64,000 nt of DNA from CALVLD01 sp964467585 (GCA_964467585.1 CAYXRF010000007.1:40485-104484), one strand, 5' to 3'; positions 7,697-15,746 are shown, counted from the first letter of the stretch. A program made the numbers and translations. The notes: a model not told the origin generated them from the sequence alone.

Positions 7697-10360
7697 TTAT
7701 TCGTTGCCTTTGTTTTGCCCCACGGCATTTTCGCCCTGCGTATCCGCGCCTGCATCGGCGTCGCCGCGTGCCGCACGCTTTTTTCTTGCGCGCTCGTTTG
7801 ACTTGCCAAGCCTTTCAACCTGTGTCGTCAACGCGTCTATACGGCTTTGCAGCTTGCTCTCTCTGCGGGAAGCCCTTTGCCTCTCCTGCGACATGAGCGC
7901 CTCCATACGGCGCAGCATTGCGGAGTTTTCTTTGTCTTTGCGGGCGGCGTCGGCACGCGCTTCTTCAAGGCTGCGCTCCTTATCGGCGTTTGCCGCCGCA
8001 AGACTGCGCTCCTTATCACGGCGCGCCGCGTCAAGCGCGGAGGCGTTTTCGATACTGAGGCGTTCCTTCTGCATTGAAAGCTTTTTTTCTGCTTCACGCG
8101 TAATGCGGTCAATTTCAGCATCCTTAGAGGCAATTCGACGTTCGGACGCGTCTGTCAACTGCTTTATGGCATCCGAATGGGATTTGTCGGAGGCGCTCAC
8201 GCGTGCCGCATAGTCGTCAACCGTGCGCTTCAGCGTGGCTTCGCGCTTTGCATCGGCGCTTGAATATTTCTTTTCGACACGCTCAAGCTCCTTGGTTTGA
8301 TTATCCTTCATGGCGGAGATCTGCCGCTCGTTCTGTCGGGACAGCTTAGTAATCTCATCGTTATGGGAATTTCTTGCAGTCGCCATGCGGCGCTCATAAT
8401 CGTCGCGCTGTGACGCAAGCTCTGAATCAAGCTTTTCGGTAAGCTCGGAAATCTGTTTTTCGGATTTTTGTCGTATGTCGTCACGCGATGCGGTAAGCGC
8501 GACAATCTCTGAGGTGAACTGCTTCTGCATACGCTCCTGCAGCTCGTTATTCTCTTTTTTGTCGGCGGCAATACGCTTTTCGTAAACGTCACGAGTTTTG
8601 GCAAGCTGCTGCTCCGACCGTGTGTTAATCTCGTCAACCTGCTTTTGATGCTTTTCAGCAGCGGCAGCGGTTGCGATTTCATAGGCGTAACGCTCTTTAT
8701 TGATAGCCGCCTTGTGCTCCTCACGCAGCTTGTCCGCCTCGTCTGCGGAACGCTTTTTCTCGGCGTTGACTTTGTTTTCGGCGTCCTGAACGGCAGCGCT
8801 TATACGCTCCGCCGCCTGCTTTTGCTCCAAAGCAACGGTCTTGGCGCATTGCGCCTGCTCCGCCGCCAGCTCCTCCGCGGCAACGCGCTTTGCTTCTTCA
8901 AGCTCGTCAATTCGCGCCTGATGCTCCGCCGCAAGCGCTTCCTCACCCTTTACGCGCTCCGCCTCAACATCCTCGGCGTGCGCCTGACGCTCCGCCTCAA
9001 GCTCCTCTGCGGCGGCCGCCTTGACAAGCCCCACGATGCGGTCGCGCTCGGCGCGCTCAAACGCAACTTCTTTAACACGCTCCGCCTTTTCATAGGCAAC
9101 CTGACGTTCGCGCTCGGCGCGCTCGTATGCAACCTCTTTTTCGCGCTCCGCCTTTTCATAAGCGACCTGACGCTCACGCTCGGCGCGCTCATACGCAACG
9201 GCTTCTTCCTTGAGACGGCGTTCCTCCGCAAGGGCCGCCTCATGCTTTTGCTTGAGGTCGGCAATTGCCTCTTCATGCTTGCGCTTGAGGTCGTCAATAA
9301 TCGCCTCATATTTGGCGCGCTCGGCGGCAACGGCAGCTTCAAGCCTTGCCTGCTCTTCATCCCTGCGCTTTTTCTCAAGGCGTTCCGCCTCTTCAGCGCG
9401 GCGGCGATTCTCTCTCTCAAAATTTTCTTGAAGACGAGACTTAAGCACCGGATTGAGGGTGAAGCGAACCACGGACGACGCCATATCGAATATGTTGTAC
9501 AGCCCGTCCTTCATCTCTTTGCTCATCACGCCTGTTGCTTCAGCAGCGATGAACCGATAGCCGTCTTTGTTGTATGTTTCGATAAATGTCCAAAGGTCAA
9601 GCGCACGGCGATAGTTGATGTTTTTGGTCATCAAATTGGTGCGGATGATAGGCGGACGGACTATTTCGGACTTTTCAACCTCACGCATAAGCGGAGTTGA
9701 ACGGAAATCCATAAGTATGCGGCGAATACGCACAATACGTTCAAAGTTTGAAAGCGTTGATACGTCCGCGTTTATATCGAATGAAAGGCGTTCTTCATAT
9801 TTGGAGGAAAACTTGAAGTCGTAATCCATCCATTCTTGACGGAACTTTACCTCACGCGCCATTGAAAGCTGTGAGAAAAACACCTCGTTTACGCTTTTAA
9901 TTGCCTTGTAGCGGGTTTCAACAAAGCGAATGCAGTTATCAAGCAATGTGCGGATAAAGCGATTTTCGTAAATTGCGAAGCTTTCTTCTCGATATATATT
10001 GAGGATGCTTTCCGGCGTGACGGTATCCTCCTCAACGCGTGCGATGAGGTTTGTATGCTGCGCAAGATGGCGAACGGATTCAACCGTTATTCGGCGTGCC
10101 TTTTCGATTGGCACAACCTCCTCGGTTTGTTCAATGAAACGACGCTGCTCACGAATGGCGCGGTCAATGTAGATGAGGGTATCCTCAATAGCCTCAACCC
10201 AGTCCATGTCGATCTCTCGATGCGACACGGTGCCCGTGTGAGTGTCCATGCCCTTGTCGGCAGCCTTCAGAGCGTCCTTGAACTGCCCGTACTCTTTGGT
10301 GGTACGGACGCACTCAAGCATCTCGGTATACGCTCGGTAGTAGTAATCTTGAACTTCCAT
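7697..10360 (-). CDS. Large coiled-coil protein with possible DUF2357-like N-terminal domain
   Basis: An 887-residue cytoplasmic-looking protein with no signal or membrane segment. Residues 1-325 appear globular. The segment FAIYENRFIRTLLDNCIRF and, about 100 residues later, PPIIRTNLMTKNINYRRAL resemble the spacing of conserved positions in DUF2357/McrC-associated proteins. This is a weak visual match and no PD-(D/E)xK nuclease core is seen. Residues about 330-850 are almost entirely charged coiled coil, including five tandem 11-residue units at 388-442 (VAYERAERERQ type). The C-terminus is basic, then acidic. It lies 104 bp downstream of the McrB-like NTPase gene, the usual arrangement for an McrB partner. 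The inferred role is partner or scaffold of that NTPase at the membrane; it could alternatively be a filament-forming protein. Confidence 0.75.
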   Translation of the reverse strand: MEVQDYYYRAYTEMLECVRTTKEYGQFKDALKAADKGMDTHTGTVSHREIDMDWVEAIEDTLIYIDRAIREQRRFIEQTEEVVPIEKARRITVESVRHLAQHTNLIARVEEDTVTPESILNIYREESFAIYENRFIRTLLDNCIRFVETRYKAIKSVNEVFFSQLSMAREVKFRQEWMDYDFKFSSKYEERLSFDINADVSTLSNFERIVRIRRILMDFRSTPLMREVEKSEIVRPPIIRTNLMTKNINYRRALDLWTFIETYNKDGYRFIAAEATGVMSKEMKDGLYNIFDMASSVVRFTLNPVLKSRLQENFERENRRRAEEAERLEKKRRDEEQARLEAAVAAERAKYEAIIDDLKRKHEEAIADLKQKHEAALAEERRLKEEAVAYERAERERQVAYEKAEREKEVAYERAERERQVAYEKAERVKEVAFERAERDRIVGLVKAAAAEELEAERQAHAEDVEAERVKGEEALAAEHQARIDELEEAKRVAAEELAAEQAQCAKTVALEQKQAAERISAAVQDAENKVNAEKKRSADEADKLREEHKAAINKERYAYEIATAAAAEKHQKQVDEINTRSEQQLAKTRDVYEKRIAADKKENNELQERMQKQFTSEIVALTASRDDIRQKSEKQISELTEKLDSELASQRDDYERRMATARNSHNDEITKLSRQNERQISAMKDNQTKELERVEKKYSSADAKREATLKRTVDDYAARVSASDKSHSDAIKQLTDASERRIASKDAEIDRITREAEKKLSMQKERLSIENASALDAARRDKERSLAAANADKERSLEEARADAARKDKENSAMLRRMEALMSQERQRASRRESKLQSRIDALTTQVERLGKSNERARKKRAARGDADAGADTQGENAVGQNKGNE

Positions 10361-10463
10361 AATACGTTCCTTACGCTAAAATCAACTCAAAACACGCAGT
10401 ATAACCTCGCCCGTTTTTCATCAGAAGTTTATCTTCCGCACGATAATCATCAAATGATAATTA

Positions 10464-12002
10464 TCAAATGAGCCTCTGCAAACGACGCAGATACTCAATG
10501 CACTCGTACATTACGCCCTCACCGAACAGCTCGTCGAGATAGGATATAAGCCCATCGACCTCATCTCTAATGAAGCTGAGGTTAAGACTTTCAAACTTGC
10601 GAAGCACCTTTTTGGCAAGAACGTAATCAAGCCCTTCAAGCTCGGTGCCGCCGCAGCCGACATATGCAGGCACGAATTCACGCAGCTGCTTAACAATACG
10701 GTTGCCGAACGCCAGACGGAAATGCTCGATAACATAATCGTCAAGCTGCTCAACCTTGTGCAGGCTTTCGTCCGAAACCTTAAATTCATCCTTGGCAACG
10801 TCAAGCATACCCTCAAGGTGCTTGTAGCTAAGCGTGAGATTCAATGTGTACGGGGCGTCAAACTGCTTGCCCTTGGAGTTAATGTCGATAGGCATAGCAC
10901 GGTCATAGACCTTATCGGTAACGGCGAACGTTGAGTCGTCGTTGTTGCAGGTGCCGACATACCACATGTTGTCGGGCAGATGCAGCTTGCCCTCGTTGAG
11001 GTGCTTGGGGTCGCTTGGCCATACGCTGGGCACAAGGTCAACAATCCACTCGGCGCGGCTCGGCATCTCAAGGATTGAAAGCATCTCGGCAAAATAATAT
11101 TCAACACGGGCAATGTTCATTTCATCCAGTATGGCGACATACACGTTGTCGTTGTAGGTTGCCTCGTACATTTTTTTGAGAAGCTCTGTCTCGTTGTAGC
11201 GCTTTGTAAACTCATTAAAATAGCCGAAAAGCTCTGAACGGTCGCGCCATGAGGGCTGAACGGATACTATTACGGCGTCATTCTGAAGGAATTTGCCCCA
11301 CGCATACGGAAGCGACGTTTTGCCCGTGCCCGAAATACCCTGAAGTATTATAAGACGGGTTGACGCGAACGACGCAAGGAAAAGACGTATAATCTTTGGC
11401 TCGTAGAAAAGCCCCATGCGCGAACAGCAATAGTTGCGGAATCGTTCGCATATCTCGGGCAGGGTAATATCGTTGTCGTATTCCGGCGGGGTGTAATCCG
11501 CCCATTCTTCATCAACCTTTGTAAGACGATAGAAACGACTGTTTTGCTTTTCGGCGTCTTCATCGGTTTTGTTGAGCTGCTCAAGCTCCTCGCCCGTCAG
11601 CTCGGATATCTCATTGGGATTAAGCCCTATCTGGGATACCTTCATGGAGAGAATCTTGTCTTTTTCAAGGTTGAGACGCATAACCTCACGGTTGAGAGAC
11701 TGCACCTCGCCTATAAGATCGGCTTGGTCGTCAATGGTGCGCTTGACCTTAACAAGCTTGCGAATGCCCATTACGATGGCAAATACTATTGCGGCGAACA
11801 GCGCGATCAACACGATGATTGAAAGAATGGCTACGACCCAGCTTACGGCGCCCTTTTGCAGCCCCGTATACTCGCGGATTATCGCGGCATAATCGCCAAA
11901 GTTGAAGCACATGACGATGCCGTTGAATATGCCCTTGAGTATTGTCCACAGCCCCTCAAAGAACTGCCCAAAGAACTCAAACAGGAATTTGCCAGTGTTC
12001 AT
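10464..12002 (-). CDS. Membrane-anchored McrB-like AAA+ NTPase
   Basis: A 512-residue protein. The N-terminus has an aromatic, amphipathic stretch (1-35), a transmembrane helix (about 51-80) and a short coiled coil (about 84-125). The AAA+ domain begins near 180: Walker A GISGTGKTS (222-230), Walker B VAILDEMNIARVEYYFAEML (Asp293, Glu294), and a sensor-1/arginine-finger-like block VGTCNNDDSTFAVTDKVYDRAM. The DEMN-x-ARVEYYF and DK-x-x-DRA signatures are those of the McrB branch of AAA+ proteins, many of which hydrolyse GTP. McrB normally carries a DNA-binding domain and works with the McrC nuclease; here a membrane anchor replaces the former and no nuclease is evident next door. It lies between a signal peptidase gene and the coiled-coil gene in the exported-protein cluster. 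Function in export, assembly or defence is open. Confidence 0.88.
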   Translation of the reverse strand: MNTGKFLFEFFGQFFEGLWTILKGIFNGIVMCFNFGDYAAIIREYTGLQKGAVSWVVAILSIIVLIALFAAIVFAIVMGIRKLVKVKRTIDDQADLIGEVQSLNREVMRLNLEKDKILSMKVSQIGLNPNEISELTGEELEQLNKTDEDAEKQNSRFYRLTKVDEEWADYTPPEYDNDITLPEICERFRNYCCSRMGLFYEPKIIRLFLASFASTRLIILQGISGTGKTSLPYAWGKFLQNDAVIVSVQPSWRDRSELFGYFNEFTKRYNETELLKKMYEATYNDNVYVAILDEMNIARVEYYFAEMLSILEMPSRAEWIVDLVPSVWPSDPKHLNEGKLHLPDNMWYVGTCNNDDSTFAVTDKVYDRAMPIDINSKGKQFDAPYTLNLTLSYKHLEGMLDVAKDEFKVSDESLHKVEQLDDYVIEHFRLAFGNRIVKQLREFVPAYVGCGGTELEGLDYVLAKKVLRKFESLNLSFIRDEVDGLISYLDELFGEGVMYECIEYLRRLQRLI

Positions 12003-12109
12003 TTCGTACTCTCCCCAATGTTATTTAGCGGTATAAACCGCATTGAGTCACGGATATGCCCCTCGGCACAGCCGATATATCGCTTTAGCAGGAGGGAACC
12101 CCCCGCGTA

Positions 12110-12925
12110 TTATTCGGATTCAGAGTCATCCTTTTCAGGCTGACATTTGTTTTCTGACGCATTTTCGGCAGACGCCGTATCTGCGTTGAGCTTTGCCAGA
12201 TATTCCTCCGCTATGCGCTTTTTCGCCTCGTCGGAAAGGTCTGCTTCTTTTGCCTTTTCAACCGCCTCGGCTGCCTTTTCGGTTGCGACCTCCGCCTTGT
12301 AGTTGGAGAACTTTTTGATAAAATCAATCAGGCAGAAAAGGAAGAAAACTGCTACCGGAAGAAGAACGCAAAGCCCAAACCCCAAAGGCTGCTGCAAAAA
12401 GTCCATAACCTTGCCCATGCCCTTGAGCCTTGTGCCCGTGTATACGGAGATTACATCGTTTGACCAGACCTCCTCAACAGCATCGTCGGGAATATTTGGG
12501 TTAACGCCGTGCGTGGTAAATATCACCGCGCCGCCTGTAAGCTCCTTAAGGCTGATAACCTTATGGGTGTTTGTTATCATCGCGCCCGTGCTTTGCTCGA
12601 TCATATAAAAGGAAATAATTTCCCCCTCGACTATGTCGTGCACTGTATCAGCGGTTACGCTTTTGCCGATGATAAGATCTCCAACCAAAATTTCGGGCTC
12701 CATTGAGTCGGATTGAACGCTCATCAGAGTGTATCCGAACAGCTGCGGATTGCCCGTTGCTTTAGATGCAAAAATGGTGACAGTACACGTTATCGCCAAA
12801 AGCAGGAACACAACGCACAGCACGGTTGAAATAACGGCGCGTGCGCGGGAACCCCTGTTTTCACGGGATTCATCCTTGCCTGCGGCTTTCCTTTCGGCGG
12901 TGGAGTCGCCCTCGTCCATCTCCAT
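12110..12925 (-). CDS. SipW/ER-type signal peptidase I (second of two in cluster)
   Basis: A 271-residue protein of the Ser/His signal peptidase family. After a polar N-terminus (1-30) and a transmembrane helix (about 30-53) come the nucleophile box QSDSMEPEI (Ser74), the base box TNTHKVISL (His121), and an acidic box within GVNPNIPDD. A second helix lies near 178-200, followed by an 85-residue charged, alanine- and glutamate-rich tail predicted to be helical and cytoplasmic. It is only distantly similar to the peptidase at 3445-4059 and is much longer at both ends. It directly follows the major exported subunit gene (13077-13955), so that subunit is its likely substrate, as SipW is next to TasA in Bacillus. 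An AAAGGAG site precedes the ATG. Confidence 0.9.
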   Translation of the reverse strand: MEMDEGDSTAERKAAGKDESRENRGSRARAVISTVLCVVFLLLAITCTVTIFASKATGNPQLFGYTLMSVQSDSMEPEILVGDLIIGKSVTADTVHDIVEGEIISFYMIEQSTGAMITNTHKVISLKELTGGAVIFTTHGVNPNIPDDAVEEVWSNDVISVYTGTRLKGMGKVMDFLQQPLGFGLCVLLPVAVFFLFCLIDFIKKFSNYKAEVATEKAAEAVEKAKEADLSDEAKKRIAEEYLAKLNADTASAENASENKCQPEKDDSESE

Positions 12926-13007
12926 GGAATGCTCCTTTCATAGGTGTATCCATACTGCTTGGTGCTTGACGTTTTTGCCGATTTGCACCTGTCTTTCAAA
13001 AAACCGT

Positions 13008-13046
13008 GGGCGTCCGCGTCCGCATATTGTTTGGCTGCGGACGCCC
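13008..13046 (-). terminator. Intrinsic terminator after the major subunit gene
   Basis: Perfect 10-bp inverted repeat GGGCGTCCGC / GCGGACGCCC (13008-13017 and 13037-13046). On the minus strand it is followed by a run of six T at about 12998-13003. It lies 31 bp beyond the stop of the subunit gene and before the downstream signal peptidase. Partial read-through here would give excess subunit mRNA over the rest of the cluster. Confidence 0.85.
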
Positions 13047-13076
13047 TTTGGCTTTTATCTGTGAGTTAAATTTTAA

Positions 13077-13955
13077 TTACGCACCGTACTTCTCGAATGT
13101 GAGGTTGATAACAACATCACCGGAAGCAACGCCGTTGTTGCAGTTGATATCCTGACCTTCGATCCAGATATAAAGCTCAACATGAGCCACCTTGCCGGCG
13201 CCAATCGTGCCGAGGGAGGTGGTTGTGTTTGTGAGTTGCGTCTGAACCGTGGTTGCGGTTGCGGGAACGCCCGTCTGACCCTGCATAATTATGTGGGGTG
13301 TGGTTGAAGGATCAACAGGGTTAAGTCCGGCAGCAACGCCGTTTACGCCATAGTAGGGAACAACAGTCGTGCCCGGCTCATAAATGAAACTGATTGCGGA
13401 GTTGTCGCCCGTAAGCGCGGCAAGGTTCTCTTGCATTGTGGCGGAATTGTCGCTGTAATCAGCCATGGCAGCCCACTTTACAACGCCGATACGAGTTGCA
13501 TCGGCAGTGTTCTTATCAACCGTGCCGTCTGCAACGTCGGACTCATTGTTAAGGAAAACAGTGATATCCGATGTGCCGGAGTTGTAGATGTAGAATGTGA
13601 GCATGTAATAACCGCTTGTCGTACCCTGTGTGCTGAACAGCCCTGTCTCGGGGTTAAGGGAAGCGGCATACATATCGAAATGGCCGTTTGAGTTAACCGC
13701 GCCCGTTGTTGAAACGGCGCTGAGTACTGTGTTTGTGATGTTAAAATCACTGAAGTCAAGGTTTGAAGTCCAGTTTTCGCCATTTGTTGAAAGCTGAATG
13801 CCGTCTGCGGACGTTGCCTGAAACTGGATATTTGAGATGTAGCCCTTGTTTGAAGCTGTAAACCAAGCATATGTCGCGGTGCCGAGAGCAAGGACGGCAA
13901 CGATGAGCATAGCAAGAGAGGACAGCATCATGGTTCTGCGGATGTTCTTTTTCAT
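13077..13955 (-). CDS. Probable major SipW-dependent fibre/matrix subunit (TasA-like)
   Basis: A 292-residue protein with a textbook SipW-cognate signal: basic MKKNIRRT, a hydrophobic helix and TATYAWFTASN (about 25-35). The mature part is acidic, rich in Thr, Asn and Gly, and beta-rich. It shares a mid-protein block (RIGVVKWA followed later by FIYEPGTTVVPY) with the paralogues at 5625-7630 and ends with VELYIWIEGQDINCNNGVASG. It is predicted to be secreted and processed by the adjacent signal peptidase. A strong AAGGAGAAGG site, structured leader and own terminator suggest high, separately tuned expression, as expected for a polymerising subunit. The direct evidence is the signal and context; polymerisation is inferred from TasA/camelysin relatives. 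Confidence 0.87.
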   Translation of the reverse strand: MKKNIRRTMMLSSLAMLIVAVLALGTATYAWFTASNKGYISNIQFQATSADGIQLSTNGENWTSNLDFSDFNITNTVLSAVSTTGAVNSNGHFDMYAASLNPETGLFSTQGTTSGYYMLTFYIYNSGTSDITVFLNNESDVADGTVDKNTADATRIGVVKWAAMADYSDNSATMQENLAALTGDNSAISFIYEPGTTVVPYYGVNGVAAGLNPVDPSTTPHIIMQGQTGVPATATTVQTQLTNTTTSLGTIGAGKVAHVELYIWIEGQDINCNNGVASGDVVINLTFEKYGA

Positions 13956-14020
13956 TTTCCTTCTCCTTATAATAATTTTTGGGAAAGCGTTGTAATTTTT
14001 ACGCGGTCCCGTGTGGTTTG

Positions 14021-14060
14021 CGCGCCTGTTGGCGCGTGCTTCACGCGGTTACCCACCGCG
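14021..14060 (-). promoter_or_regulatory. Three overlapping hairpins in the leader of the major subunit gene
   Basis: Consecutive perfect inverted repeats share arms: CGCGCC/GGCGCG (14021-14026, 14031-14036), CGCGTG/CACGCG (14033-14038, 14042-14047) and CGCGGT/ACCGCG (14044-14049, 14055-14060). The hairpins are mutually exclusive. No T-run follows on the minus strand, so this is not a simple terminator. Possible roles are mRNA processing, stabilisation of the subunit transcript, or protein binding. Confidence 0.55.
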
Positions 14061-14100
14061 CCGGGTATATATTAACCGCCGATTACGGCGAATAATCTTT

Positions 14101-14964
14101 TTAGTCGTCAACCAATATGACCTTAAAATCCATCTTCATCTTCATTATGCCGCCCAGCACGGCGTTGACGCACTCCGGATCCTCCCCCTCGAGCCACACA
14201 ACGATTGTGTACTTGTCCATCTCGCCCGGCGCAAGCCCCTCTGTCATGGTGTGCATAACAACATCCTCCGACACGAAGCTTTGATCCACACAGAAGGTCT
14301 CCATAGTGCCATCCTCCCTTGGAAGGGCATATATTGTTGGGATACCGTTTTTGTATACCATTATGCGAACCGCAGCGTCAATACCCTTTGCAACGCCCAC
14401 GATCTCAATCTCACCCTCGTAGGTGAGCGGCTTTGTGCCGGCGCTTTTGAGATAGAATGTGTACGCGACATAGTTCTCGCCATTGTGAGAACCGTTTATG
14501 GTATCAACGCCGTTGACGTCGCCGTCAAAGTCGTCGCCTATCCATTCGTATGTGATGTTGTCCATATCGACAATGGGTGTTGCCCTAAGAACCGTTGTGG
14601 GATTTGTAAAATCGGGGGTTTCGGAAAGTGAGAGGGAATATTCGTCGTCAATGTCGTCCATTACGCTGATAATAAAGCTGCCTGAGCGGATTATTAGCGC
14701 AGCTATCATATAGCTAAGCCCCATCAGCAGCAAAAGCAAGGCGATAAGAGCGGCTATTGCCCGCTTCATTGCCTTTGTGATAATAAGTGCGCTCCCCGTC
14801 CGCCTGACAGCGAACATTGCCTTTAGCCCCTTGCCCCTGTCAGCCTCTTCACGCGACATTTGGTCGAGATCCTGTGGATGAACAGCAGTTGAGTCGGGCG
14901 ACTTTTTTTTGAACAATGCCACCGGTTTTGCCTCCGCATTTTCAACATGATATACGCCATGCAT
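14101..14964 (-). CDS. Membrane-anchored protein with TasA-like ectodomain, first gene of cluster
   Basis: A 287-residue protein if the ATG at 14964 is used, which has a GGGGG motif 8 bases upstream; in-frame alternatives are ATG 14970, ATG 14979 and GTG 14994. About 65 polar cytoplasmic residues precede a long hydrophobic helix (ALIALLLLLMGLSYMIAALII), with no AWF motif after it. The ectodomain ends with YTIVVWLEGEDPECVNAVLGG, the strand shared with the secreted paralogues. The protein is therefore likely retained as a type II membrane protein, perhaps the anchor or nucleator of the structure. It is directly downstream of a strong promoter and 145 bp upstream of the major subunit gene. The role is inferred. 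Confidence 0.75.
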   Translation of the reverse strand: MHGVYHVENAEAKPVALFKKKSPDSTAVHPQDLDQMSREEADRGKGLKAMFAVRRTGSALIITKAMKRAIAALIALLLLLMGLSYMIAALIIRSGSFIISVMDDIDDEYSLSLSETPDFTNPTTVLRATPIVDMDNITYEWIGDDFDGDVNGVDTINGSHNGENYVAYTFYLKSAGTKPLTYEGEIEIVGVAKGIDAAVRIMVYKNGIPTIYALPREDGTMETFCVDQSFVSEDVVMHTMTEGLAPGEMDKYTIVVWLEGEDPECVNAVLGGIMKMKMDFKVILVDD

Positions 14965-15035
14965 CCGCATAACCCCCATGACCGCAGCGGACACAATAAA
15001 GGCATGAGACCATACTAATAAATAGATACTTGAAG

Positions 15036-15064
15036 ATTATACCATGCGTGGAATATTGTTTCAA
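15036..15064 (-). promoter_or_regulatory. Sigma-A-type promoter of the SipW/McrB-like cluster
   Basis: On the minus strand TTGAAA (15059-15064) and TATAAT (15036-15041) are separated by 17 bp, close to consensus. It is about 72 bp upstream of the first gene's preferred start and the only near-consensus promoter noticed at the head of the cluster. Confidence 0.8.
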
Positions 15065-15156
15065 GTATTTTTTATCCATATTTATGTTGATAATTTGAAC
15101 CGTAAAAGTCATGCTTGTCTGAAATTAATTGTCATTTACAAAAAATTTGCGCAAAA

Positions 15157-15179
15157 AACGCCGCTGATACGGCGGCGTT
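15157..15179 (-). terminator. Intrinsic terminator of the ferredoxin gene
   Basis: An 8-bp perfect stem AACGCCGC/GCGGCGTT with a 7-base loop, followed on the minus strand by TTTTTT (15153-15158). It separates the ferredoxin unit from the cluster promoter. Confidence 0.85.
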
Positions 15180-15219
15180 CTTCAAAAAAAGTCGATTAAG
15201 TCAGTTGGTTAAGTGAGAA

Positions 15220-15390
15220 TTACTCAGCCTCAGGTGCGCCAACGGGGCAGGTAGCGGCGCAGGTGCCGCAGTCGATGCACTCATCGGGGTTGATTTCATA
15301 CTTGCCGTCGCCCTCTTTGATGGCGCCGACAGGACATTCCGCAGCGCAAGCGCCGCAGCAGATGCAAGCATCGGTAATATGATAAGCCAT
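15220..15390 (-). CDS. 2[4Fe-4S] ferredoxin
   Basis: A 56-residue protein beginning MAYHITDACICCGACAAECP and ending CIDCGTCAATCPVGAPEAE. Two CxxCxxCxxxCP motifs ligate two [4Fe-4S] clusters, the classic clostridial ferredoxin. It acts as a low-potential electron carrier in the cytoplasm, for example for pyruvate:ferredoxin oxidoreductase or hydrogenase, none of which is in this window. An AGGAGG site lies just before the ATG. It is monocistronic, with its own terminator downstream. Confidence 0.97.
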   Translation of the reverse strand: MAYHITDACICCGACAAECPVGAIKEGDGKYEINPDECIDCGTCAATCPVGAPEAE

Positions 15391-15470
15391 AGTTTACCTC
15401 CTATGATTTGGTACGGCTATTGTAACAGCAAACGCCTGCAAAAGCAAGCGTAAGCGTTAAAATATGCAAA

Positions 15471-15746
15471 TTATTTATCCATTGCCTCTTTAAGGGTTTT
15501 GCCCGGCTTGAAAGCCGCGCCACGGGTAGCCGCGATATCGATAGCCTCACCCGTCATTGGGTTACGACCCTTGCGGGCAGGGCGCTCACGAACCTCAAAG
15601 CAACCGAAGCCGACGATCTGGACCTTTTCACCGCACTTGAGGGTGGAGATGACGGAATCAAACACCGCGTTGACGGCGGCGTCCGCGTCCTTCTTGGGAA
15701 GACCGCACTTTGCGGCTACTTCGTTGATAAGCTGTGCCTTGTTCAT
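15471..15746 (-). CDS. hup: HU-family DNA-binding protein
   Basis: A 91-residue protein with the full HU layout: an N-terminal helical dimerisation region (MNKAQLINEVAAKCGLPKKDA), the GFGCFEVRERPARKGRNP segment with the flexible DNA-binding arm, and the C-terminal FKPGKTLKEAM. It is a nucleoid-associated, sequence-nonspecific DNA-bending protein. It is monocistronic with its own promoter and a long leader. The usual Clostridia neighbour, mazG, lies directly upstream. Confidence 0.97.
   Translation of the reverse strand: MNKAQLINEVAAKCGLPKKDADAAVNAVFDSVISTLKCGEKVQIVGFGCFEVRERPARKGRNPMTGEAIDIAATRGAAFKPGKTLKEAMDK

Noticed and set aside
8645..9700. A 351-codon open frame on the plus strand opposite the coiled-coil gene
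   Set aside because: It is antisense to a strongly supported gene; its Leu/Arg-rich composition is what the complement of Glu/Ala/Lys coiled-coil codons produces, and it has no family resemblance.
7697..12002. Classical McrBC restriction system
   Set aside because: The NTPase motifs fit McrB, but there is no DNA-binding N-terminus, no visible PD-(D/E)xK nuclease and no methyltransferase; the neighbours are export genes.
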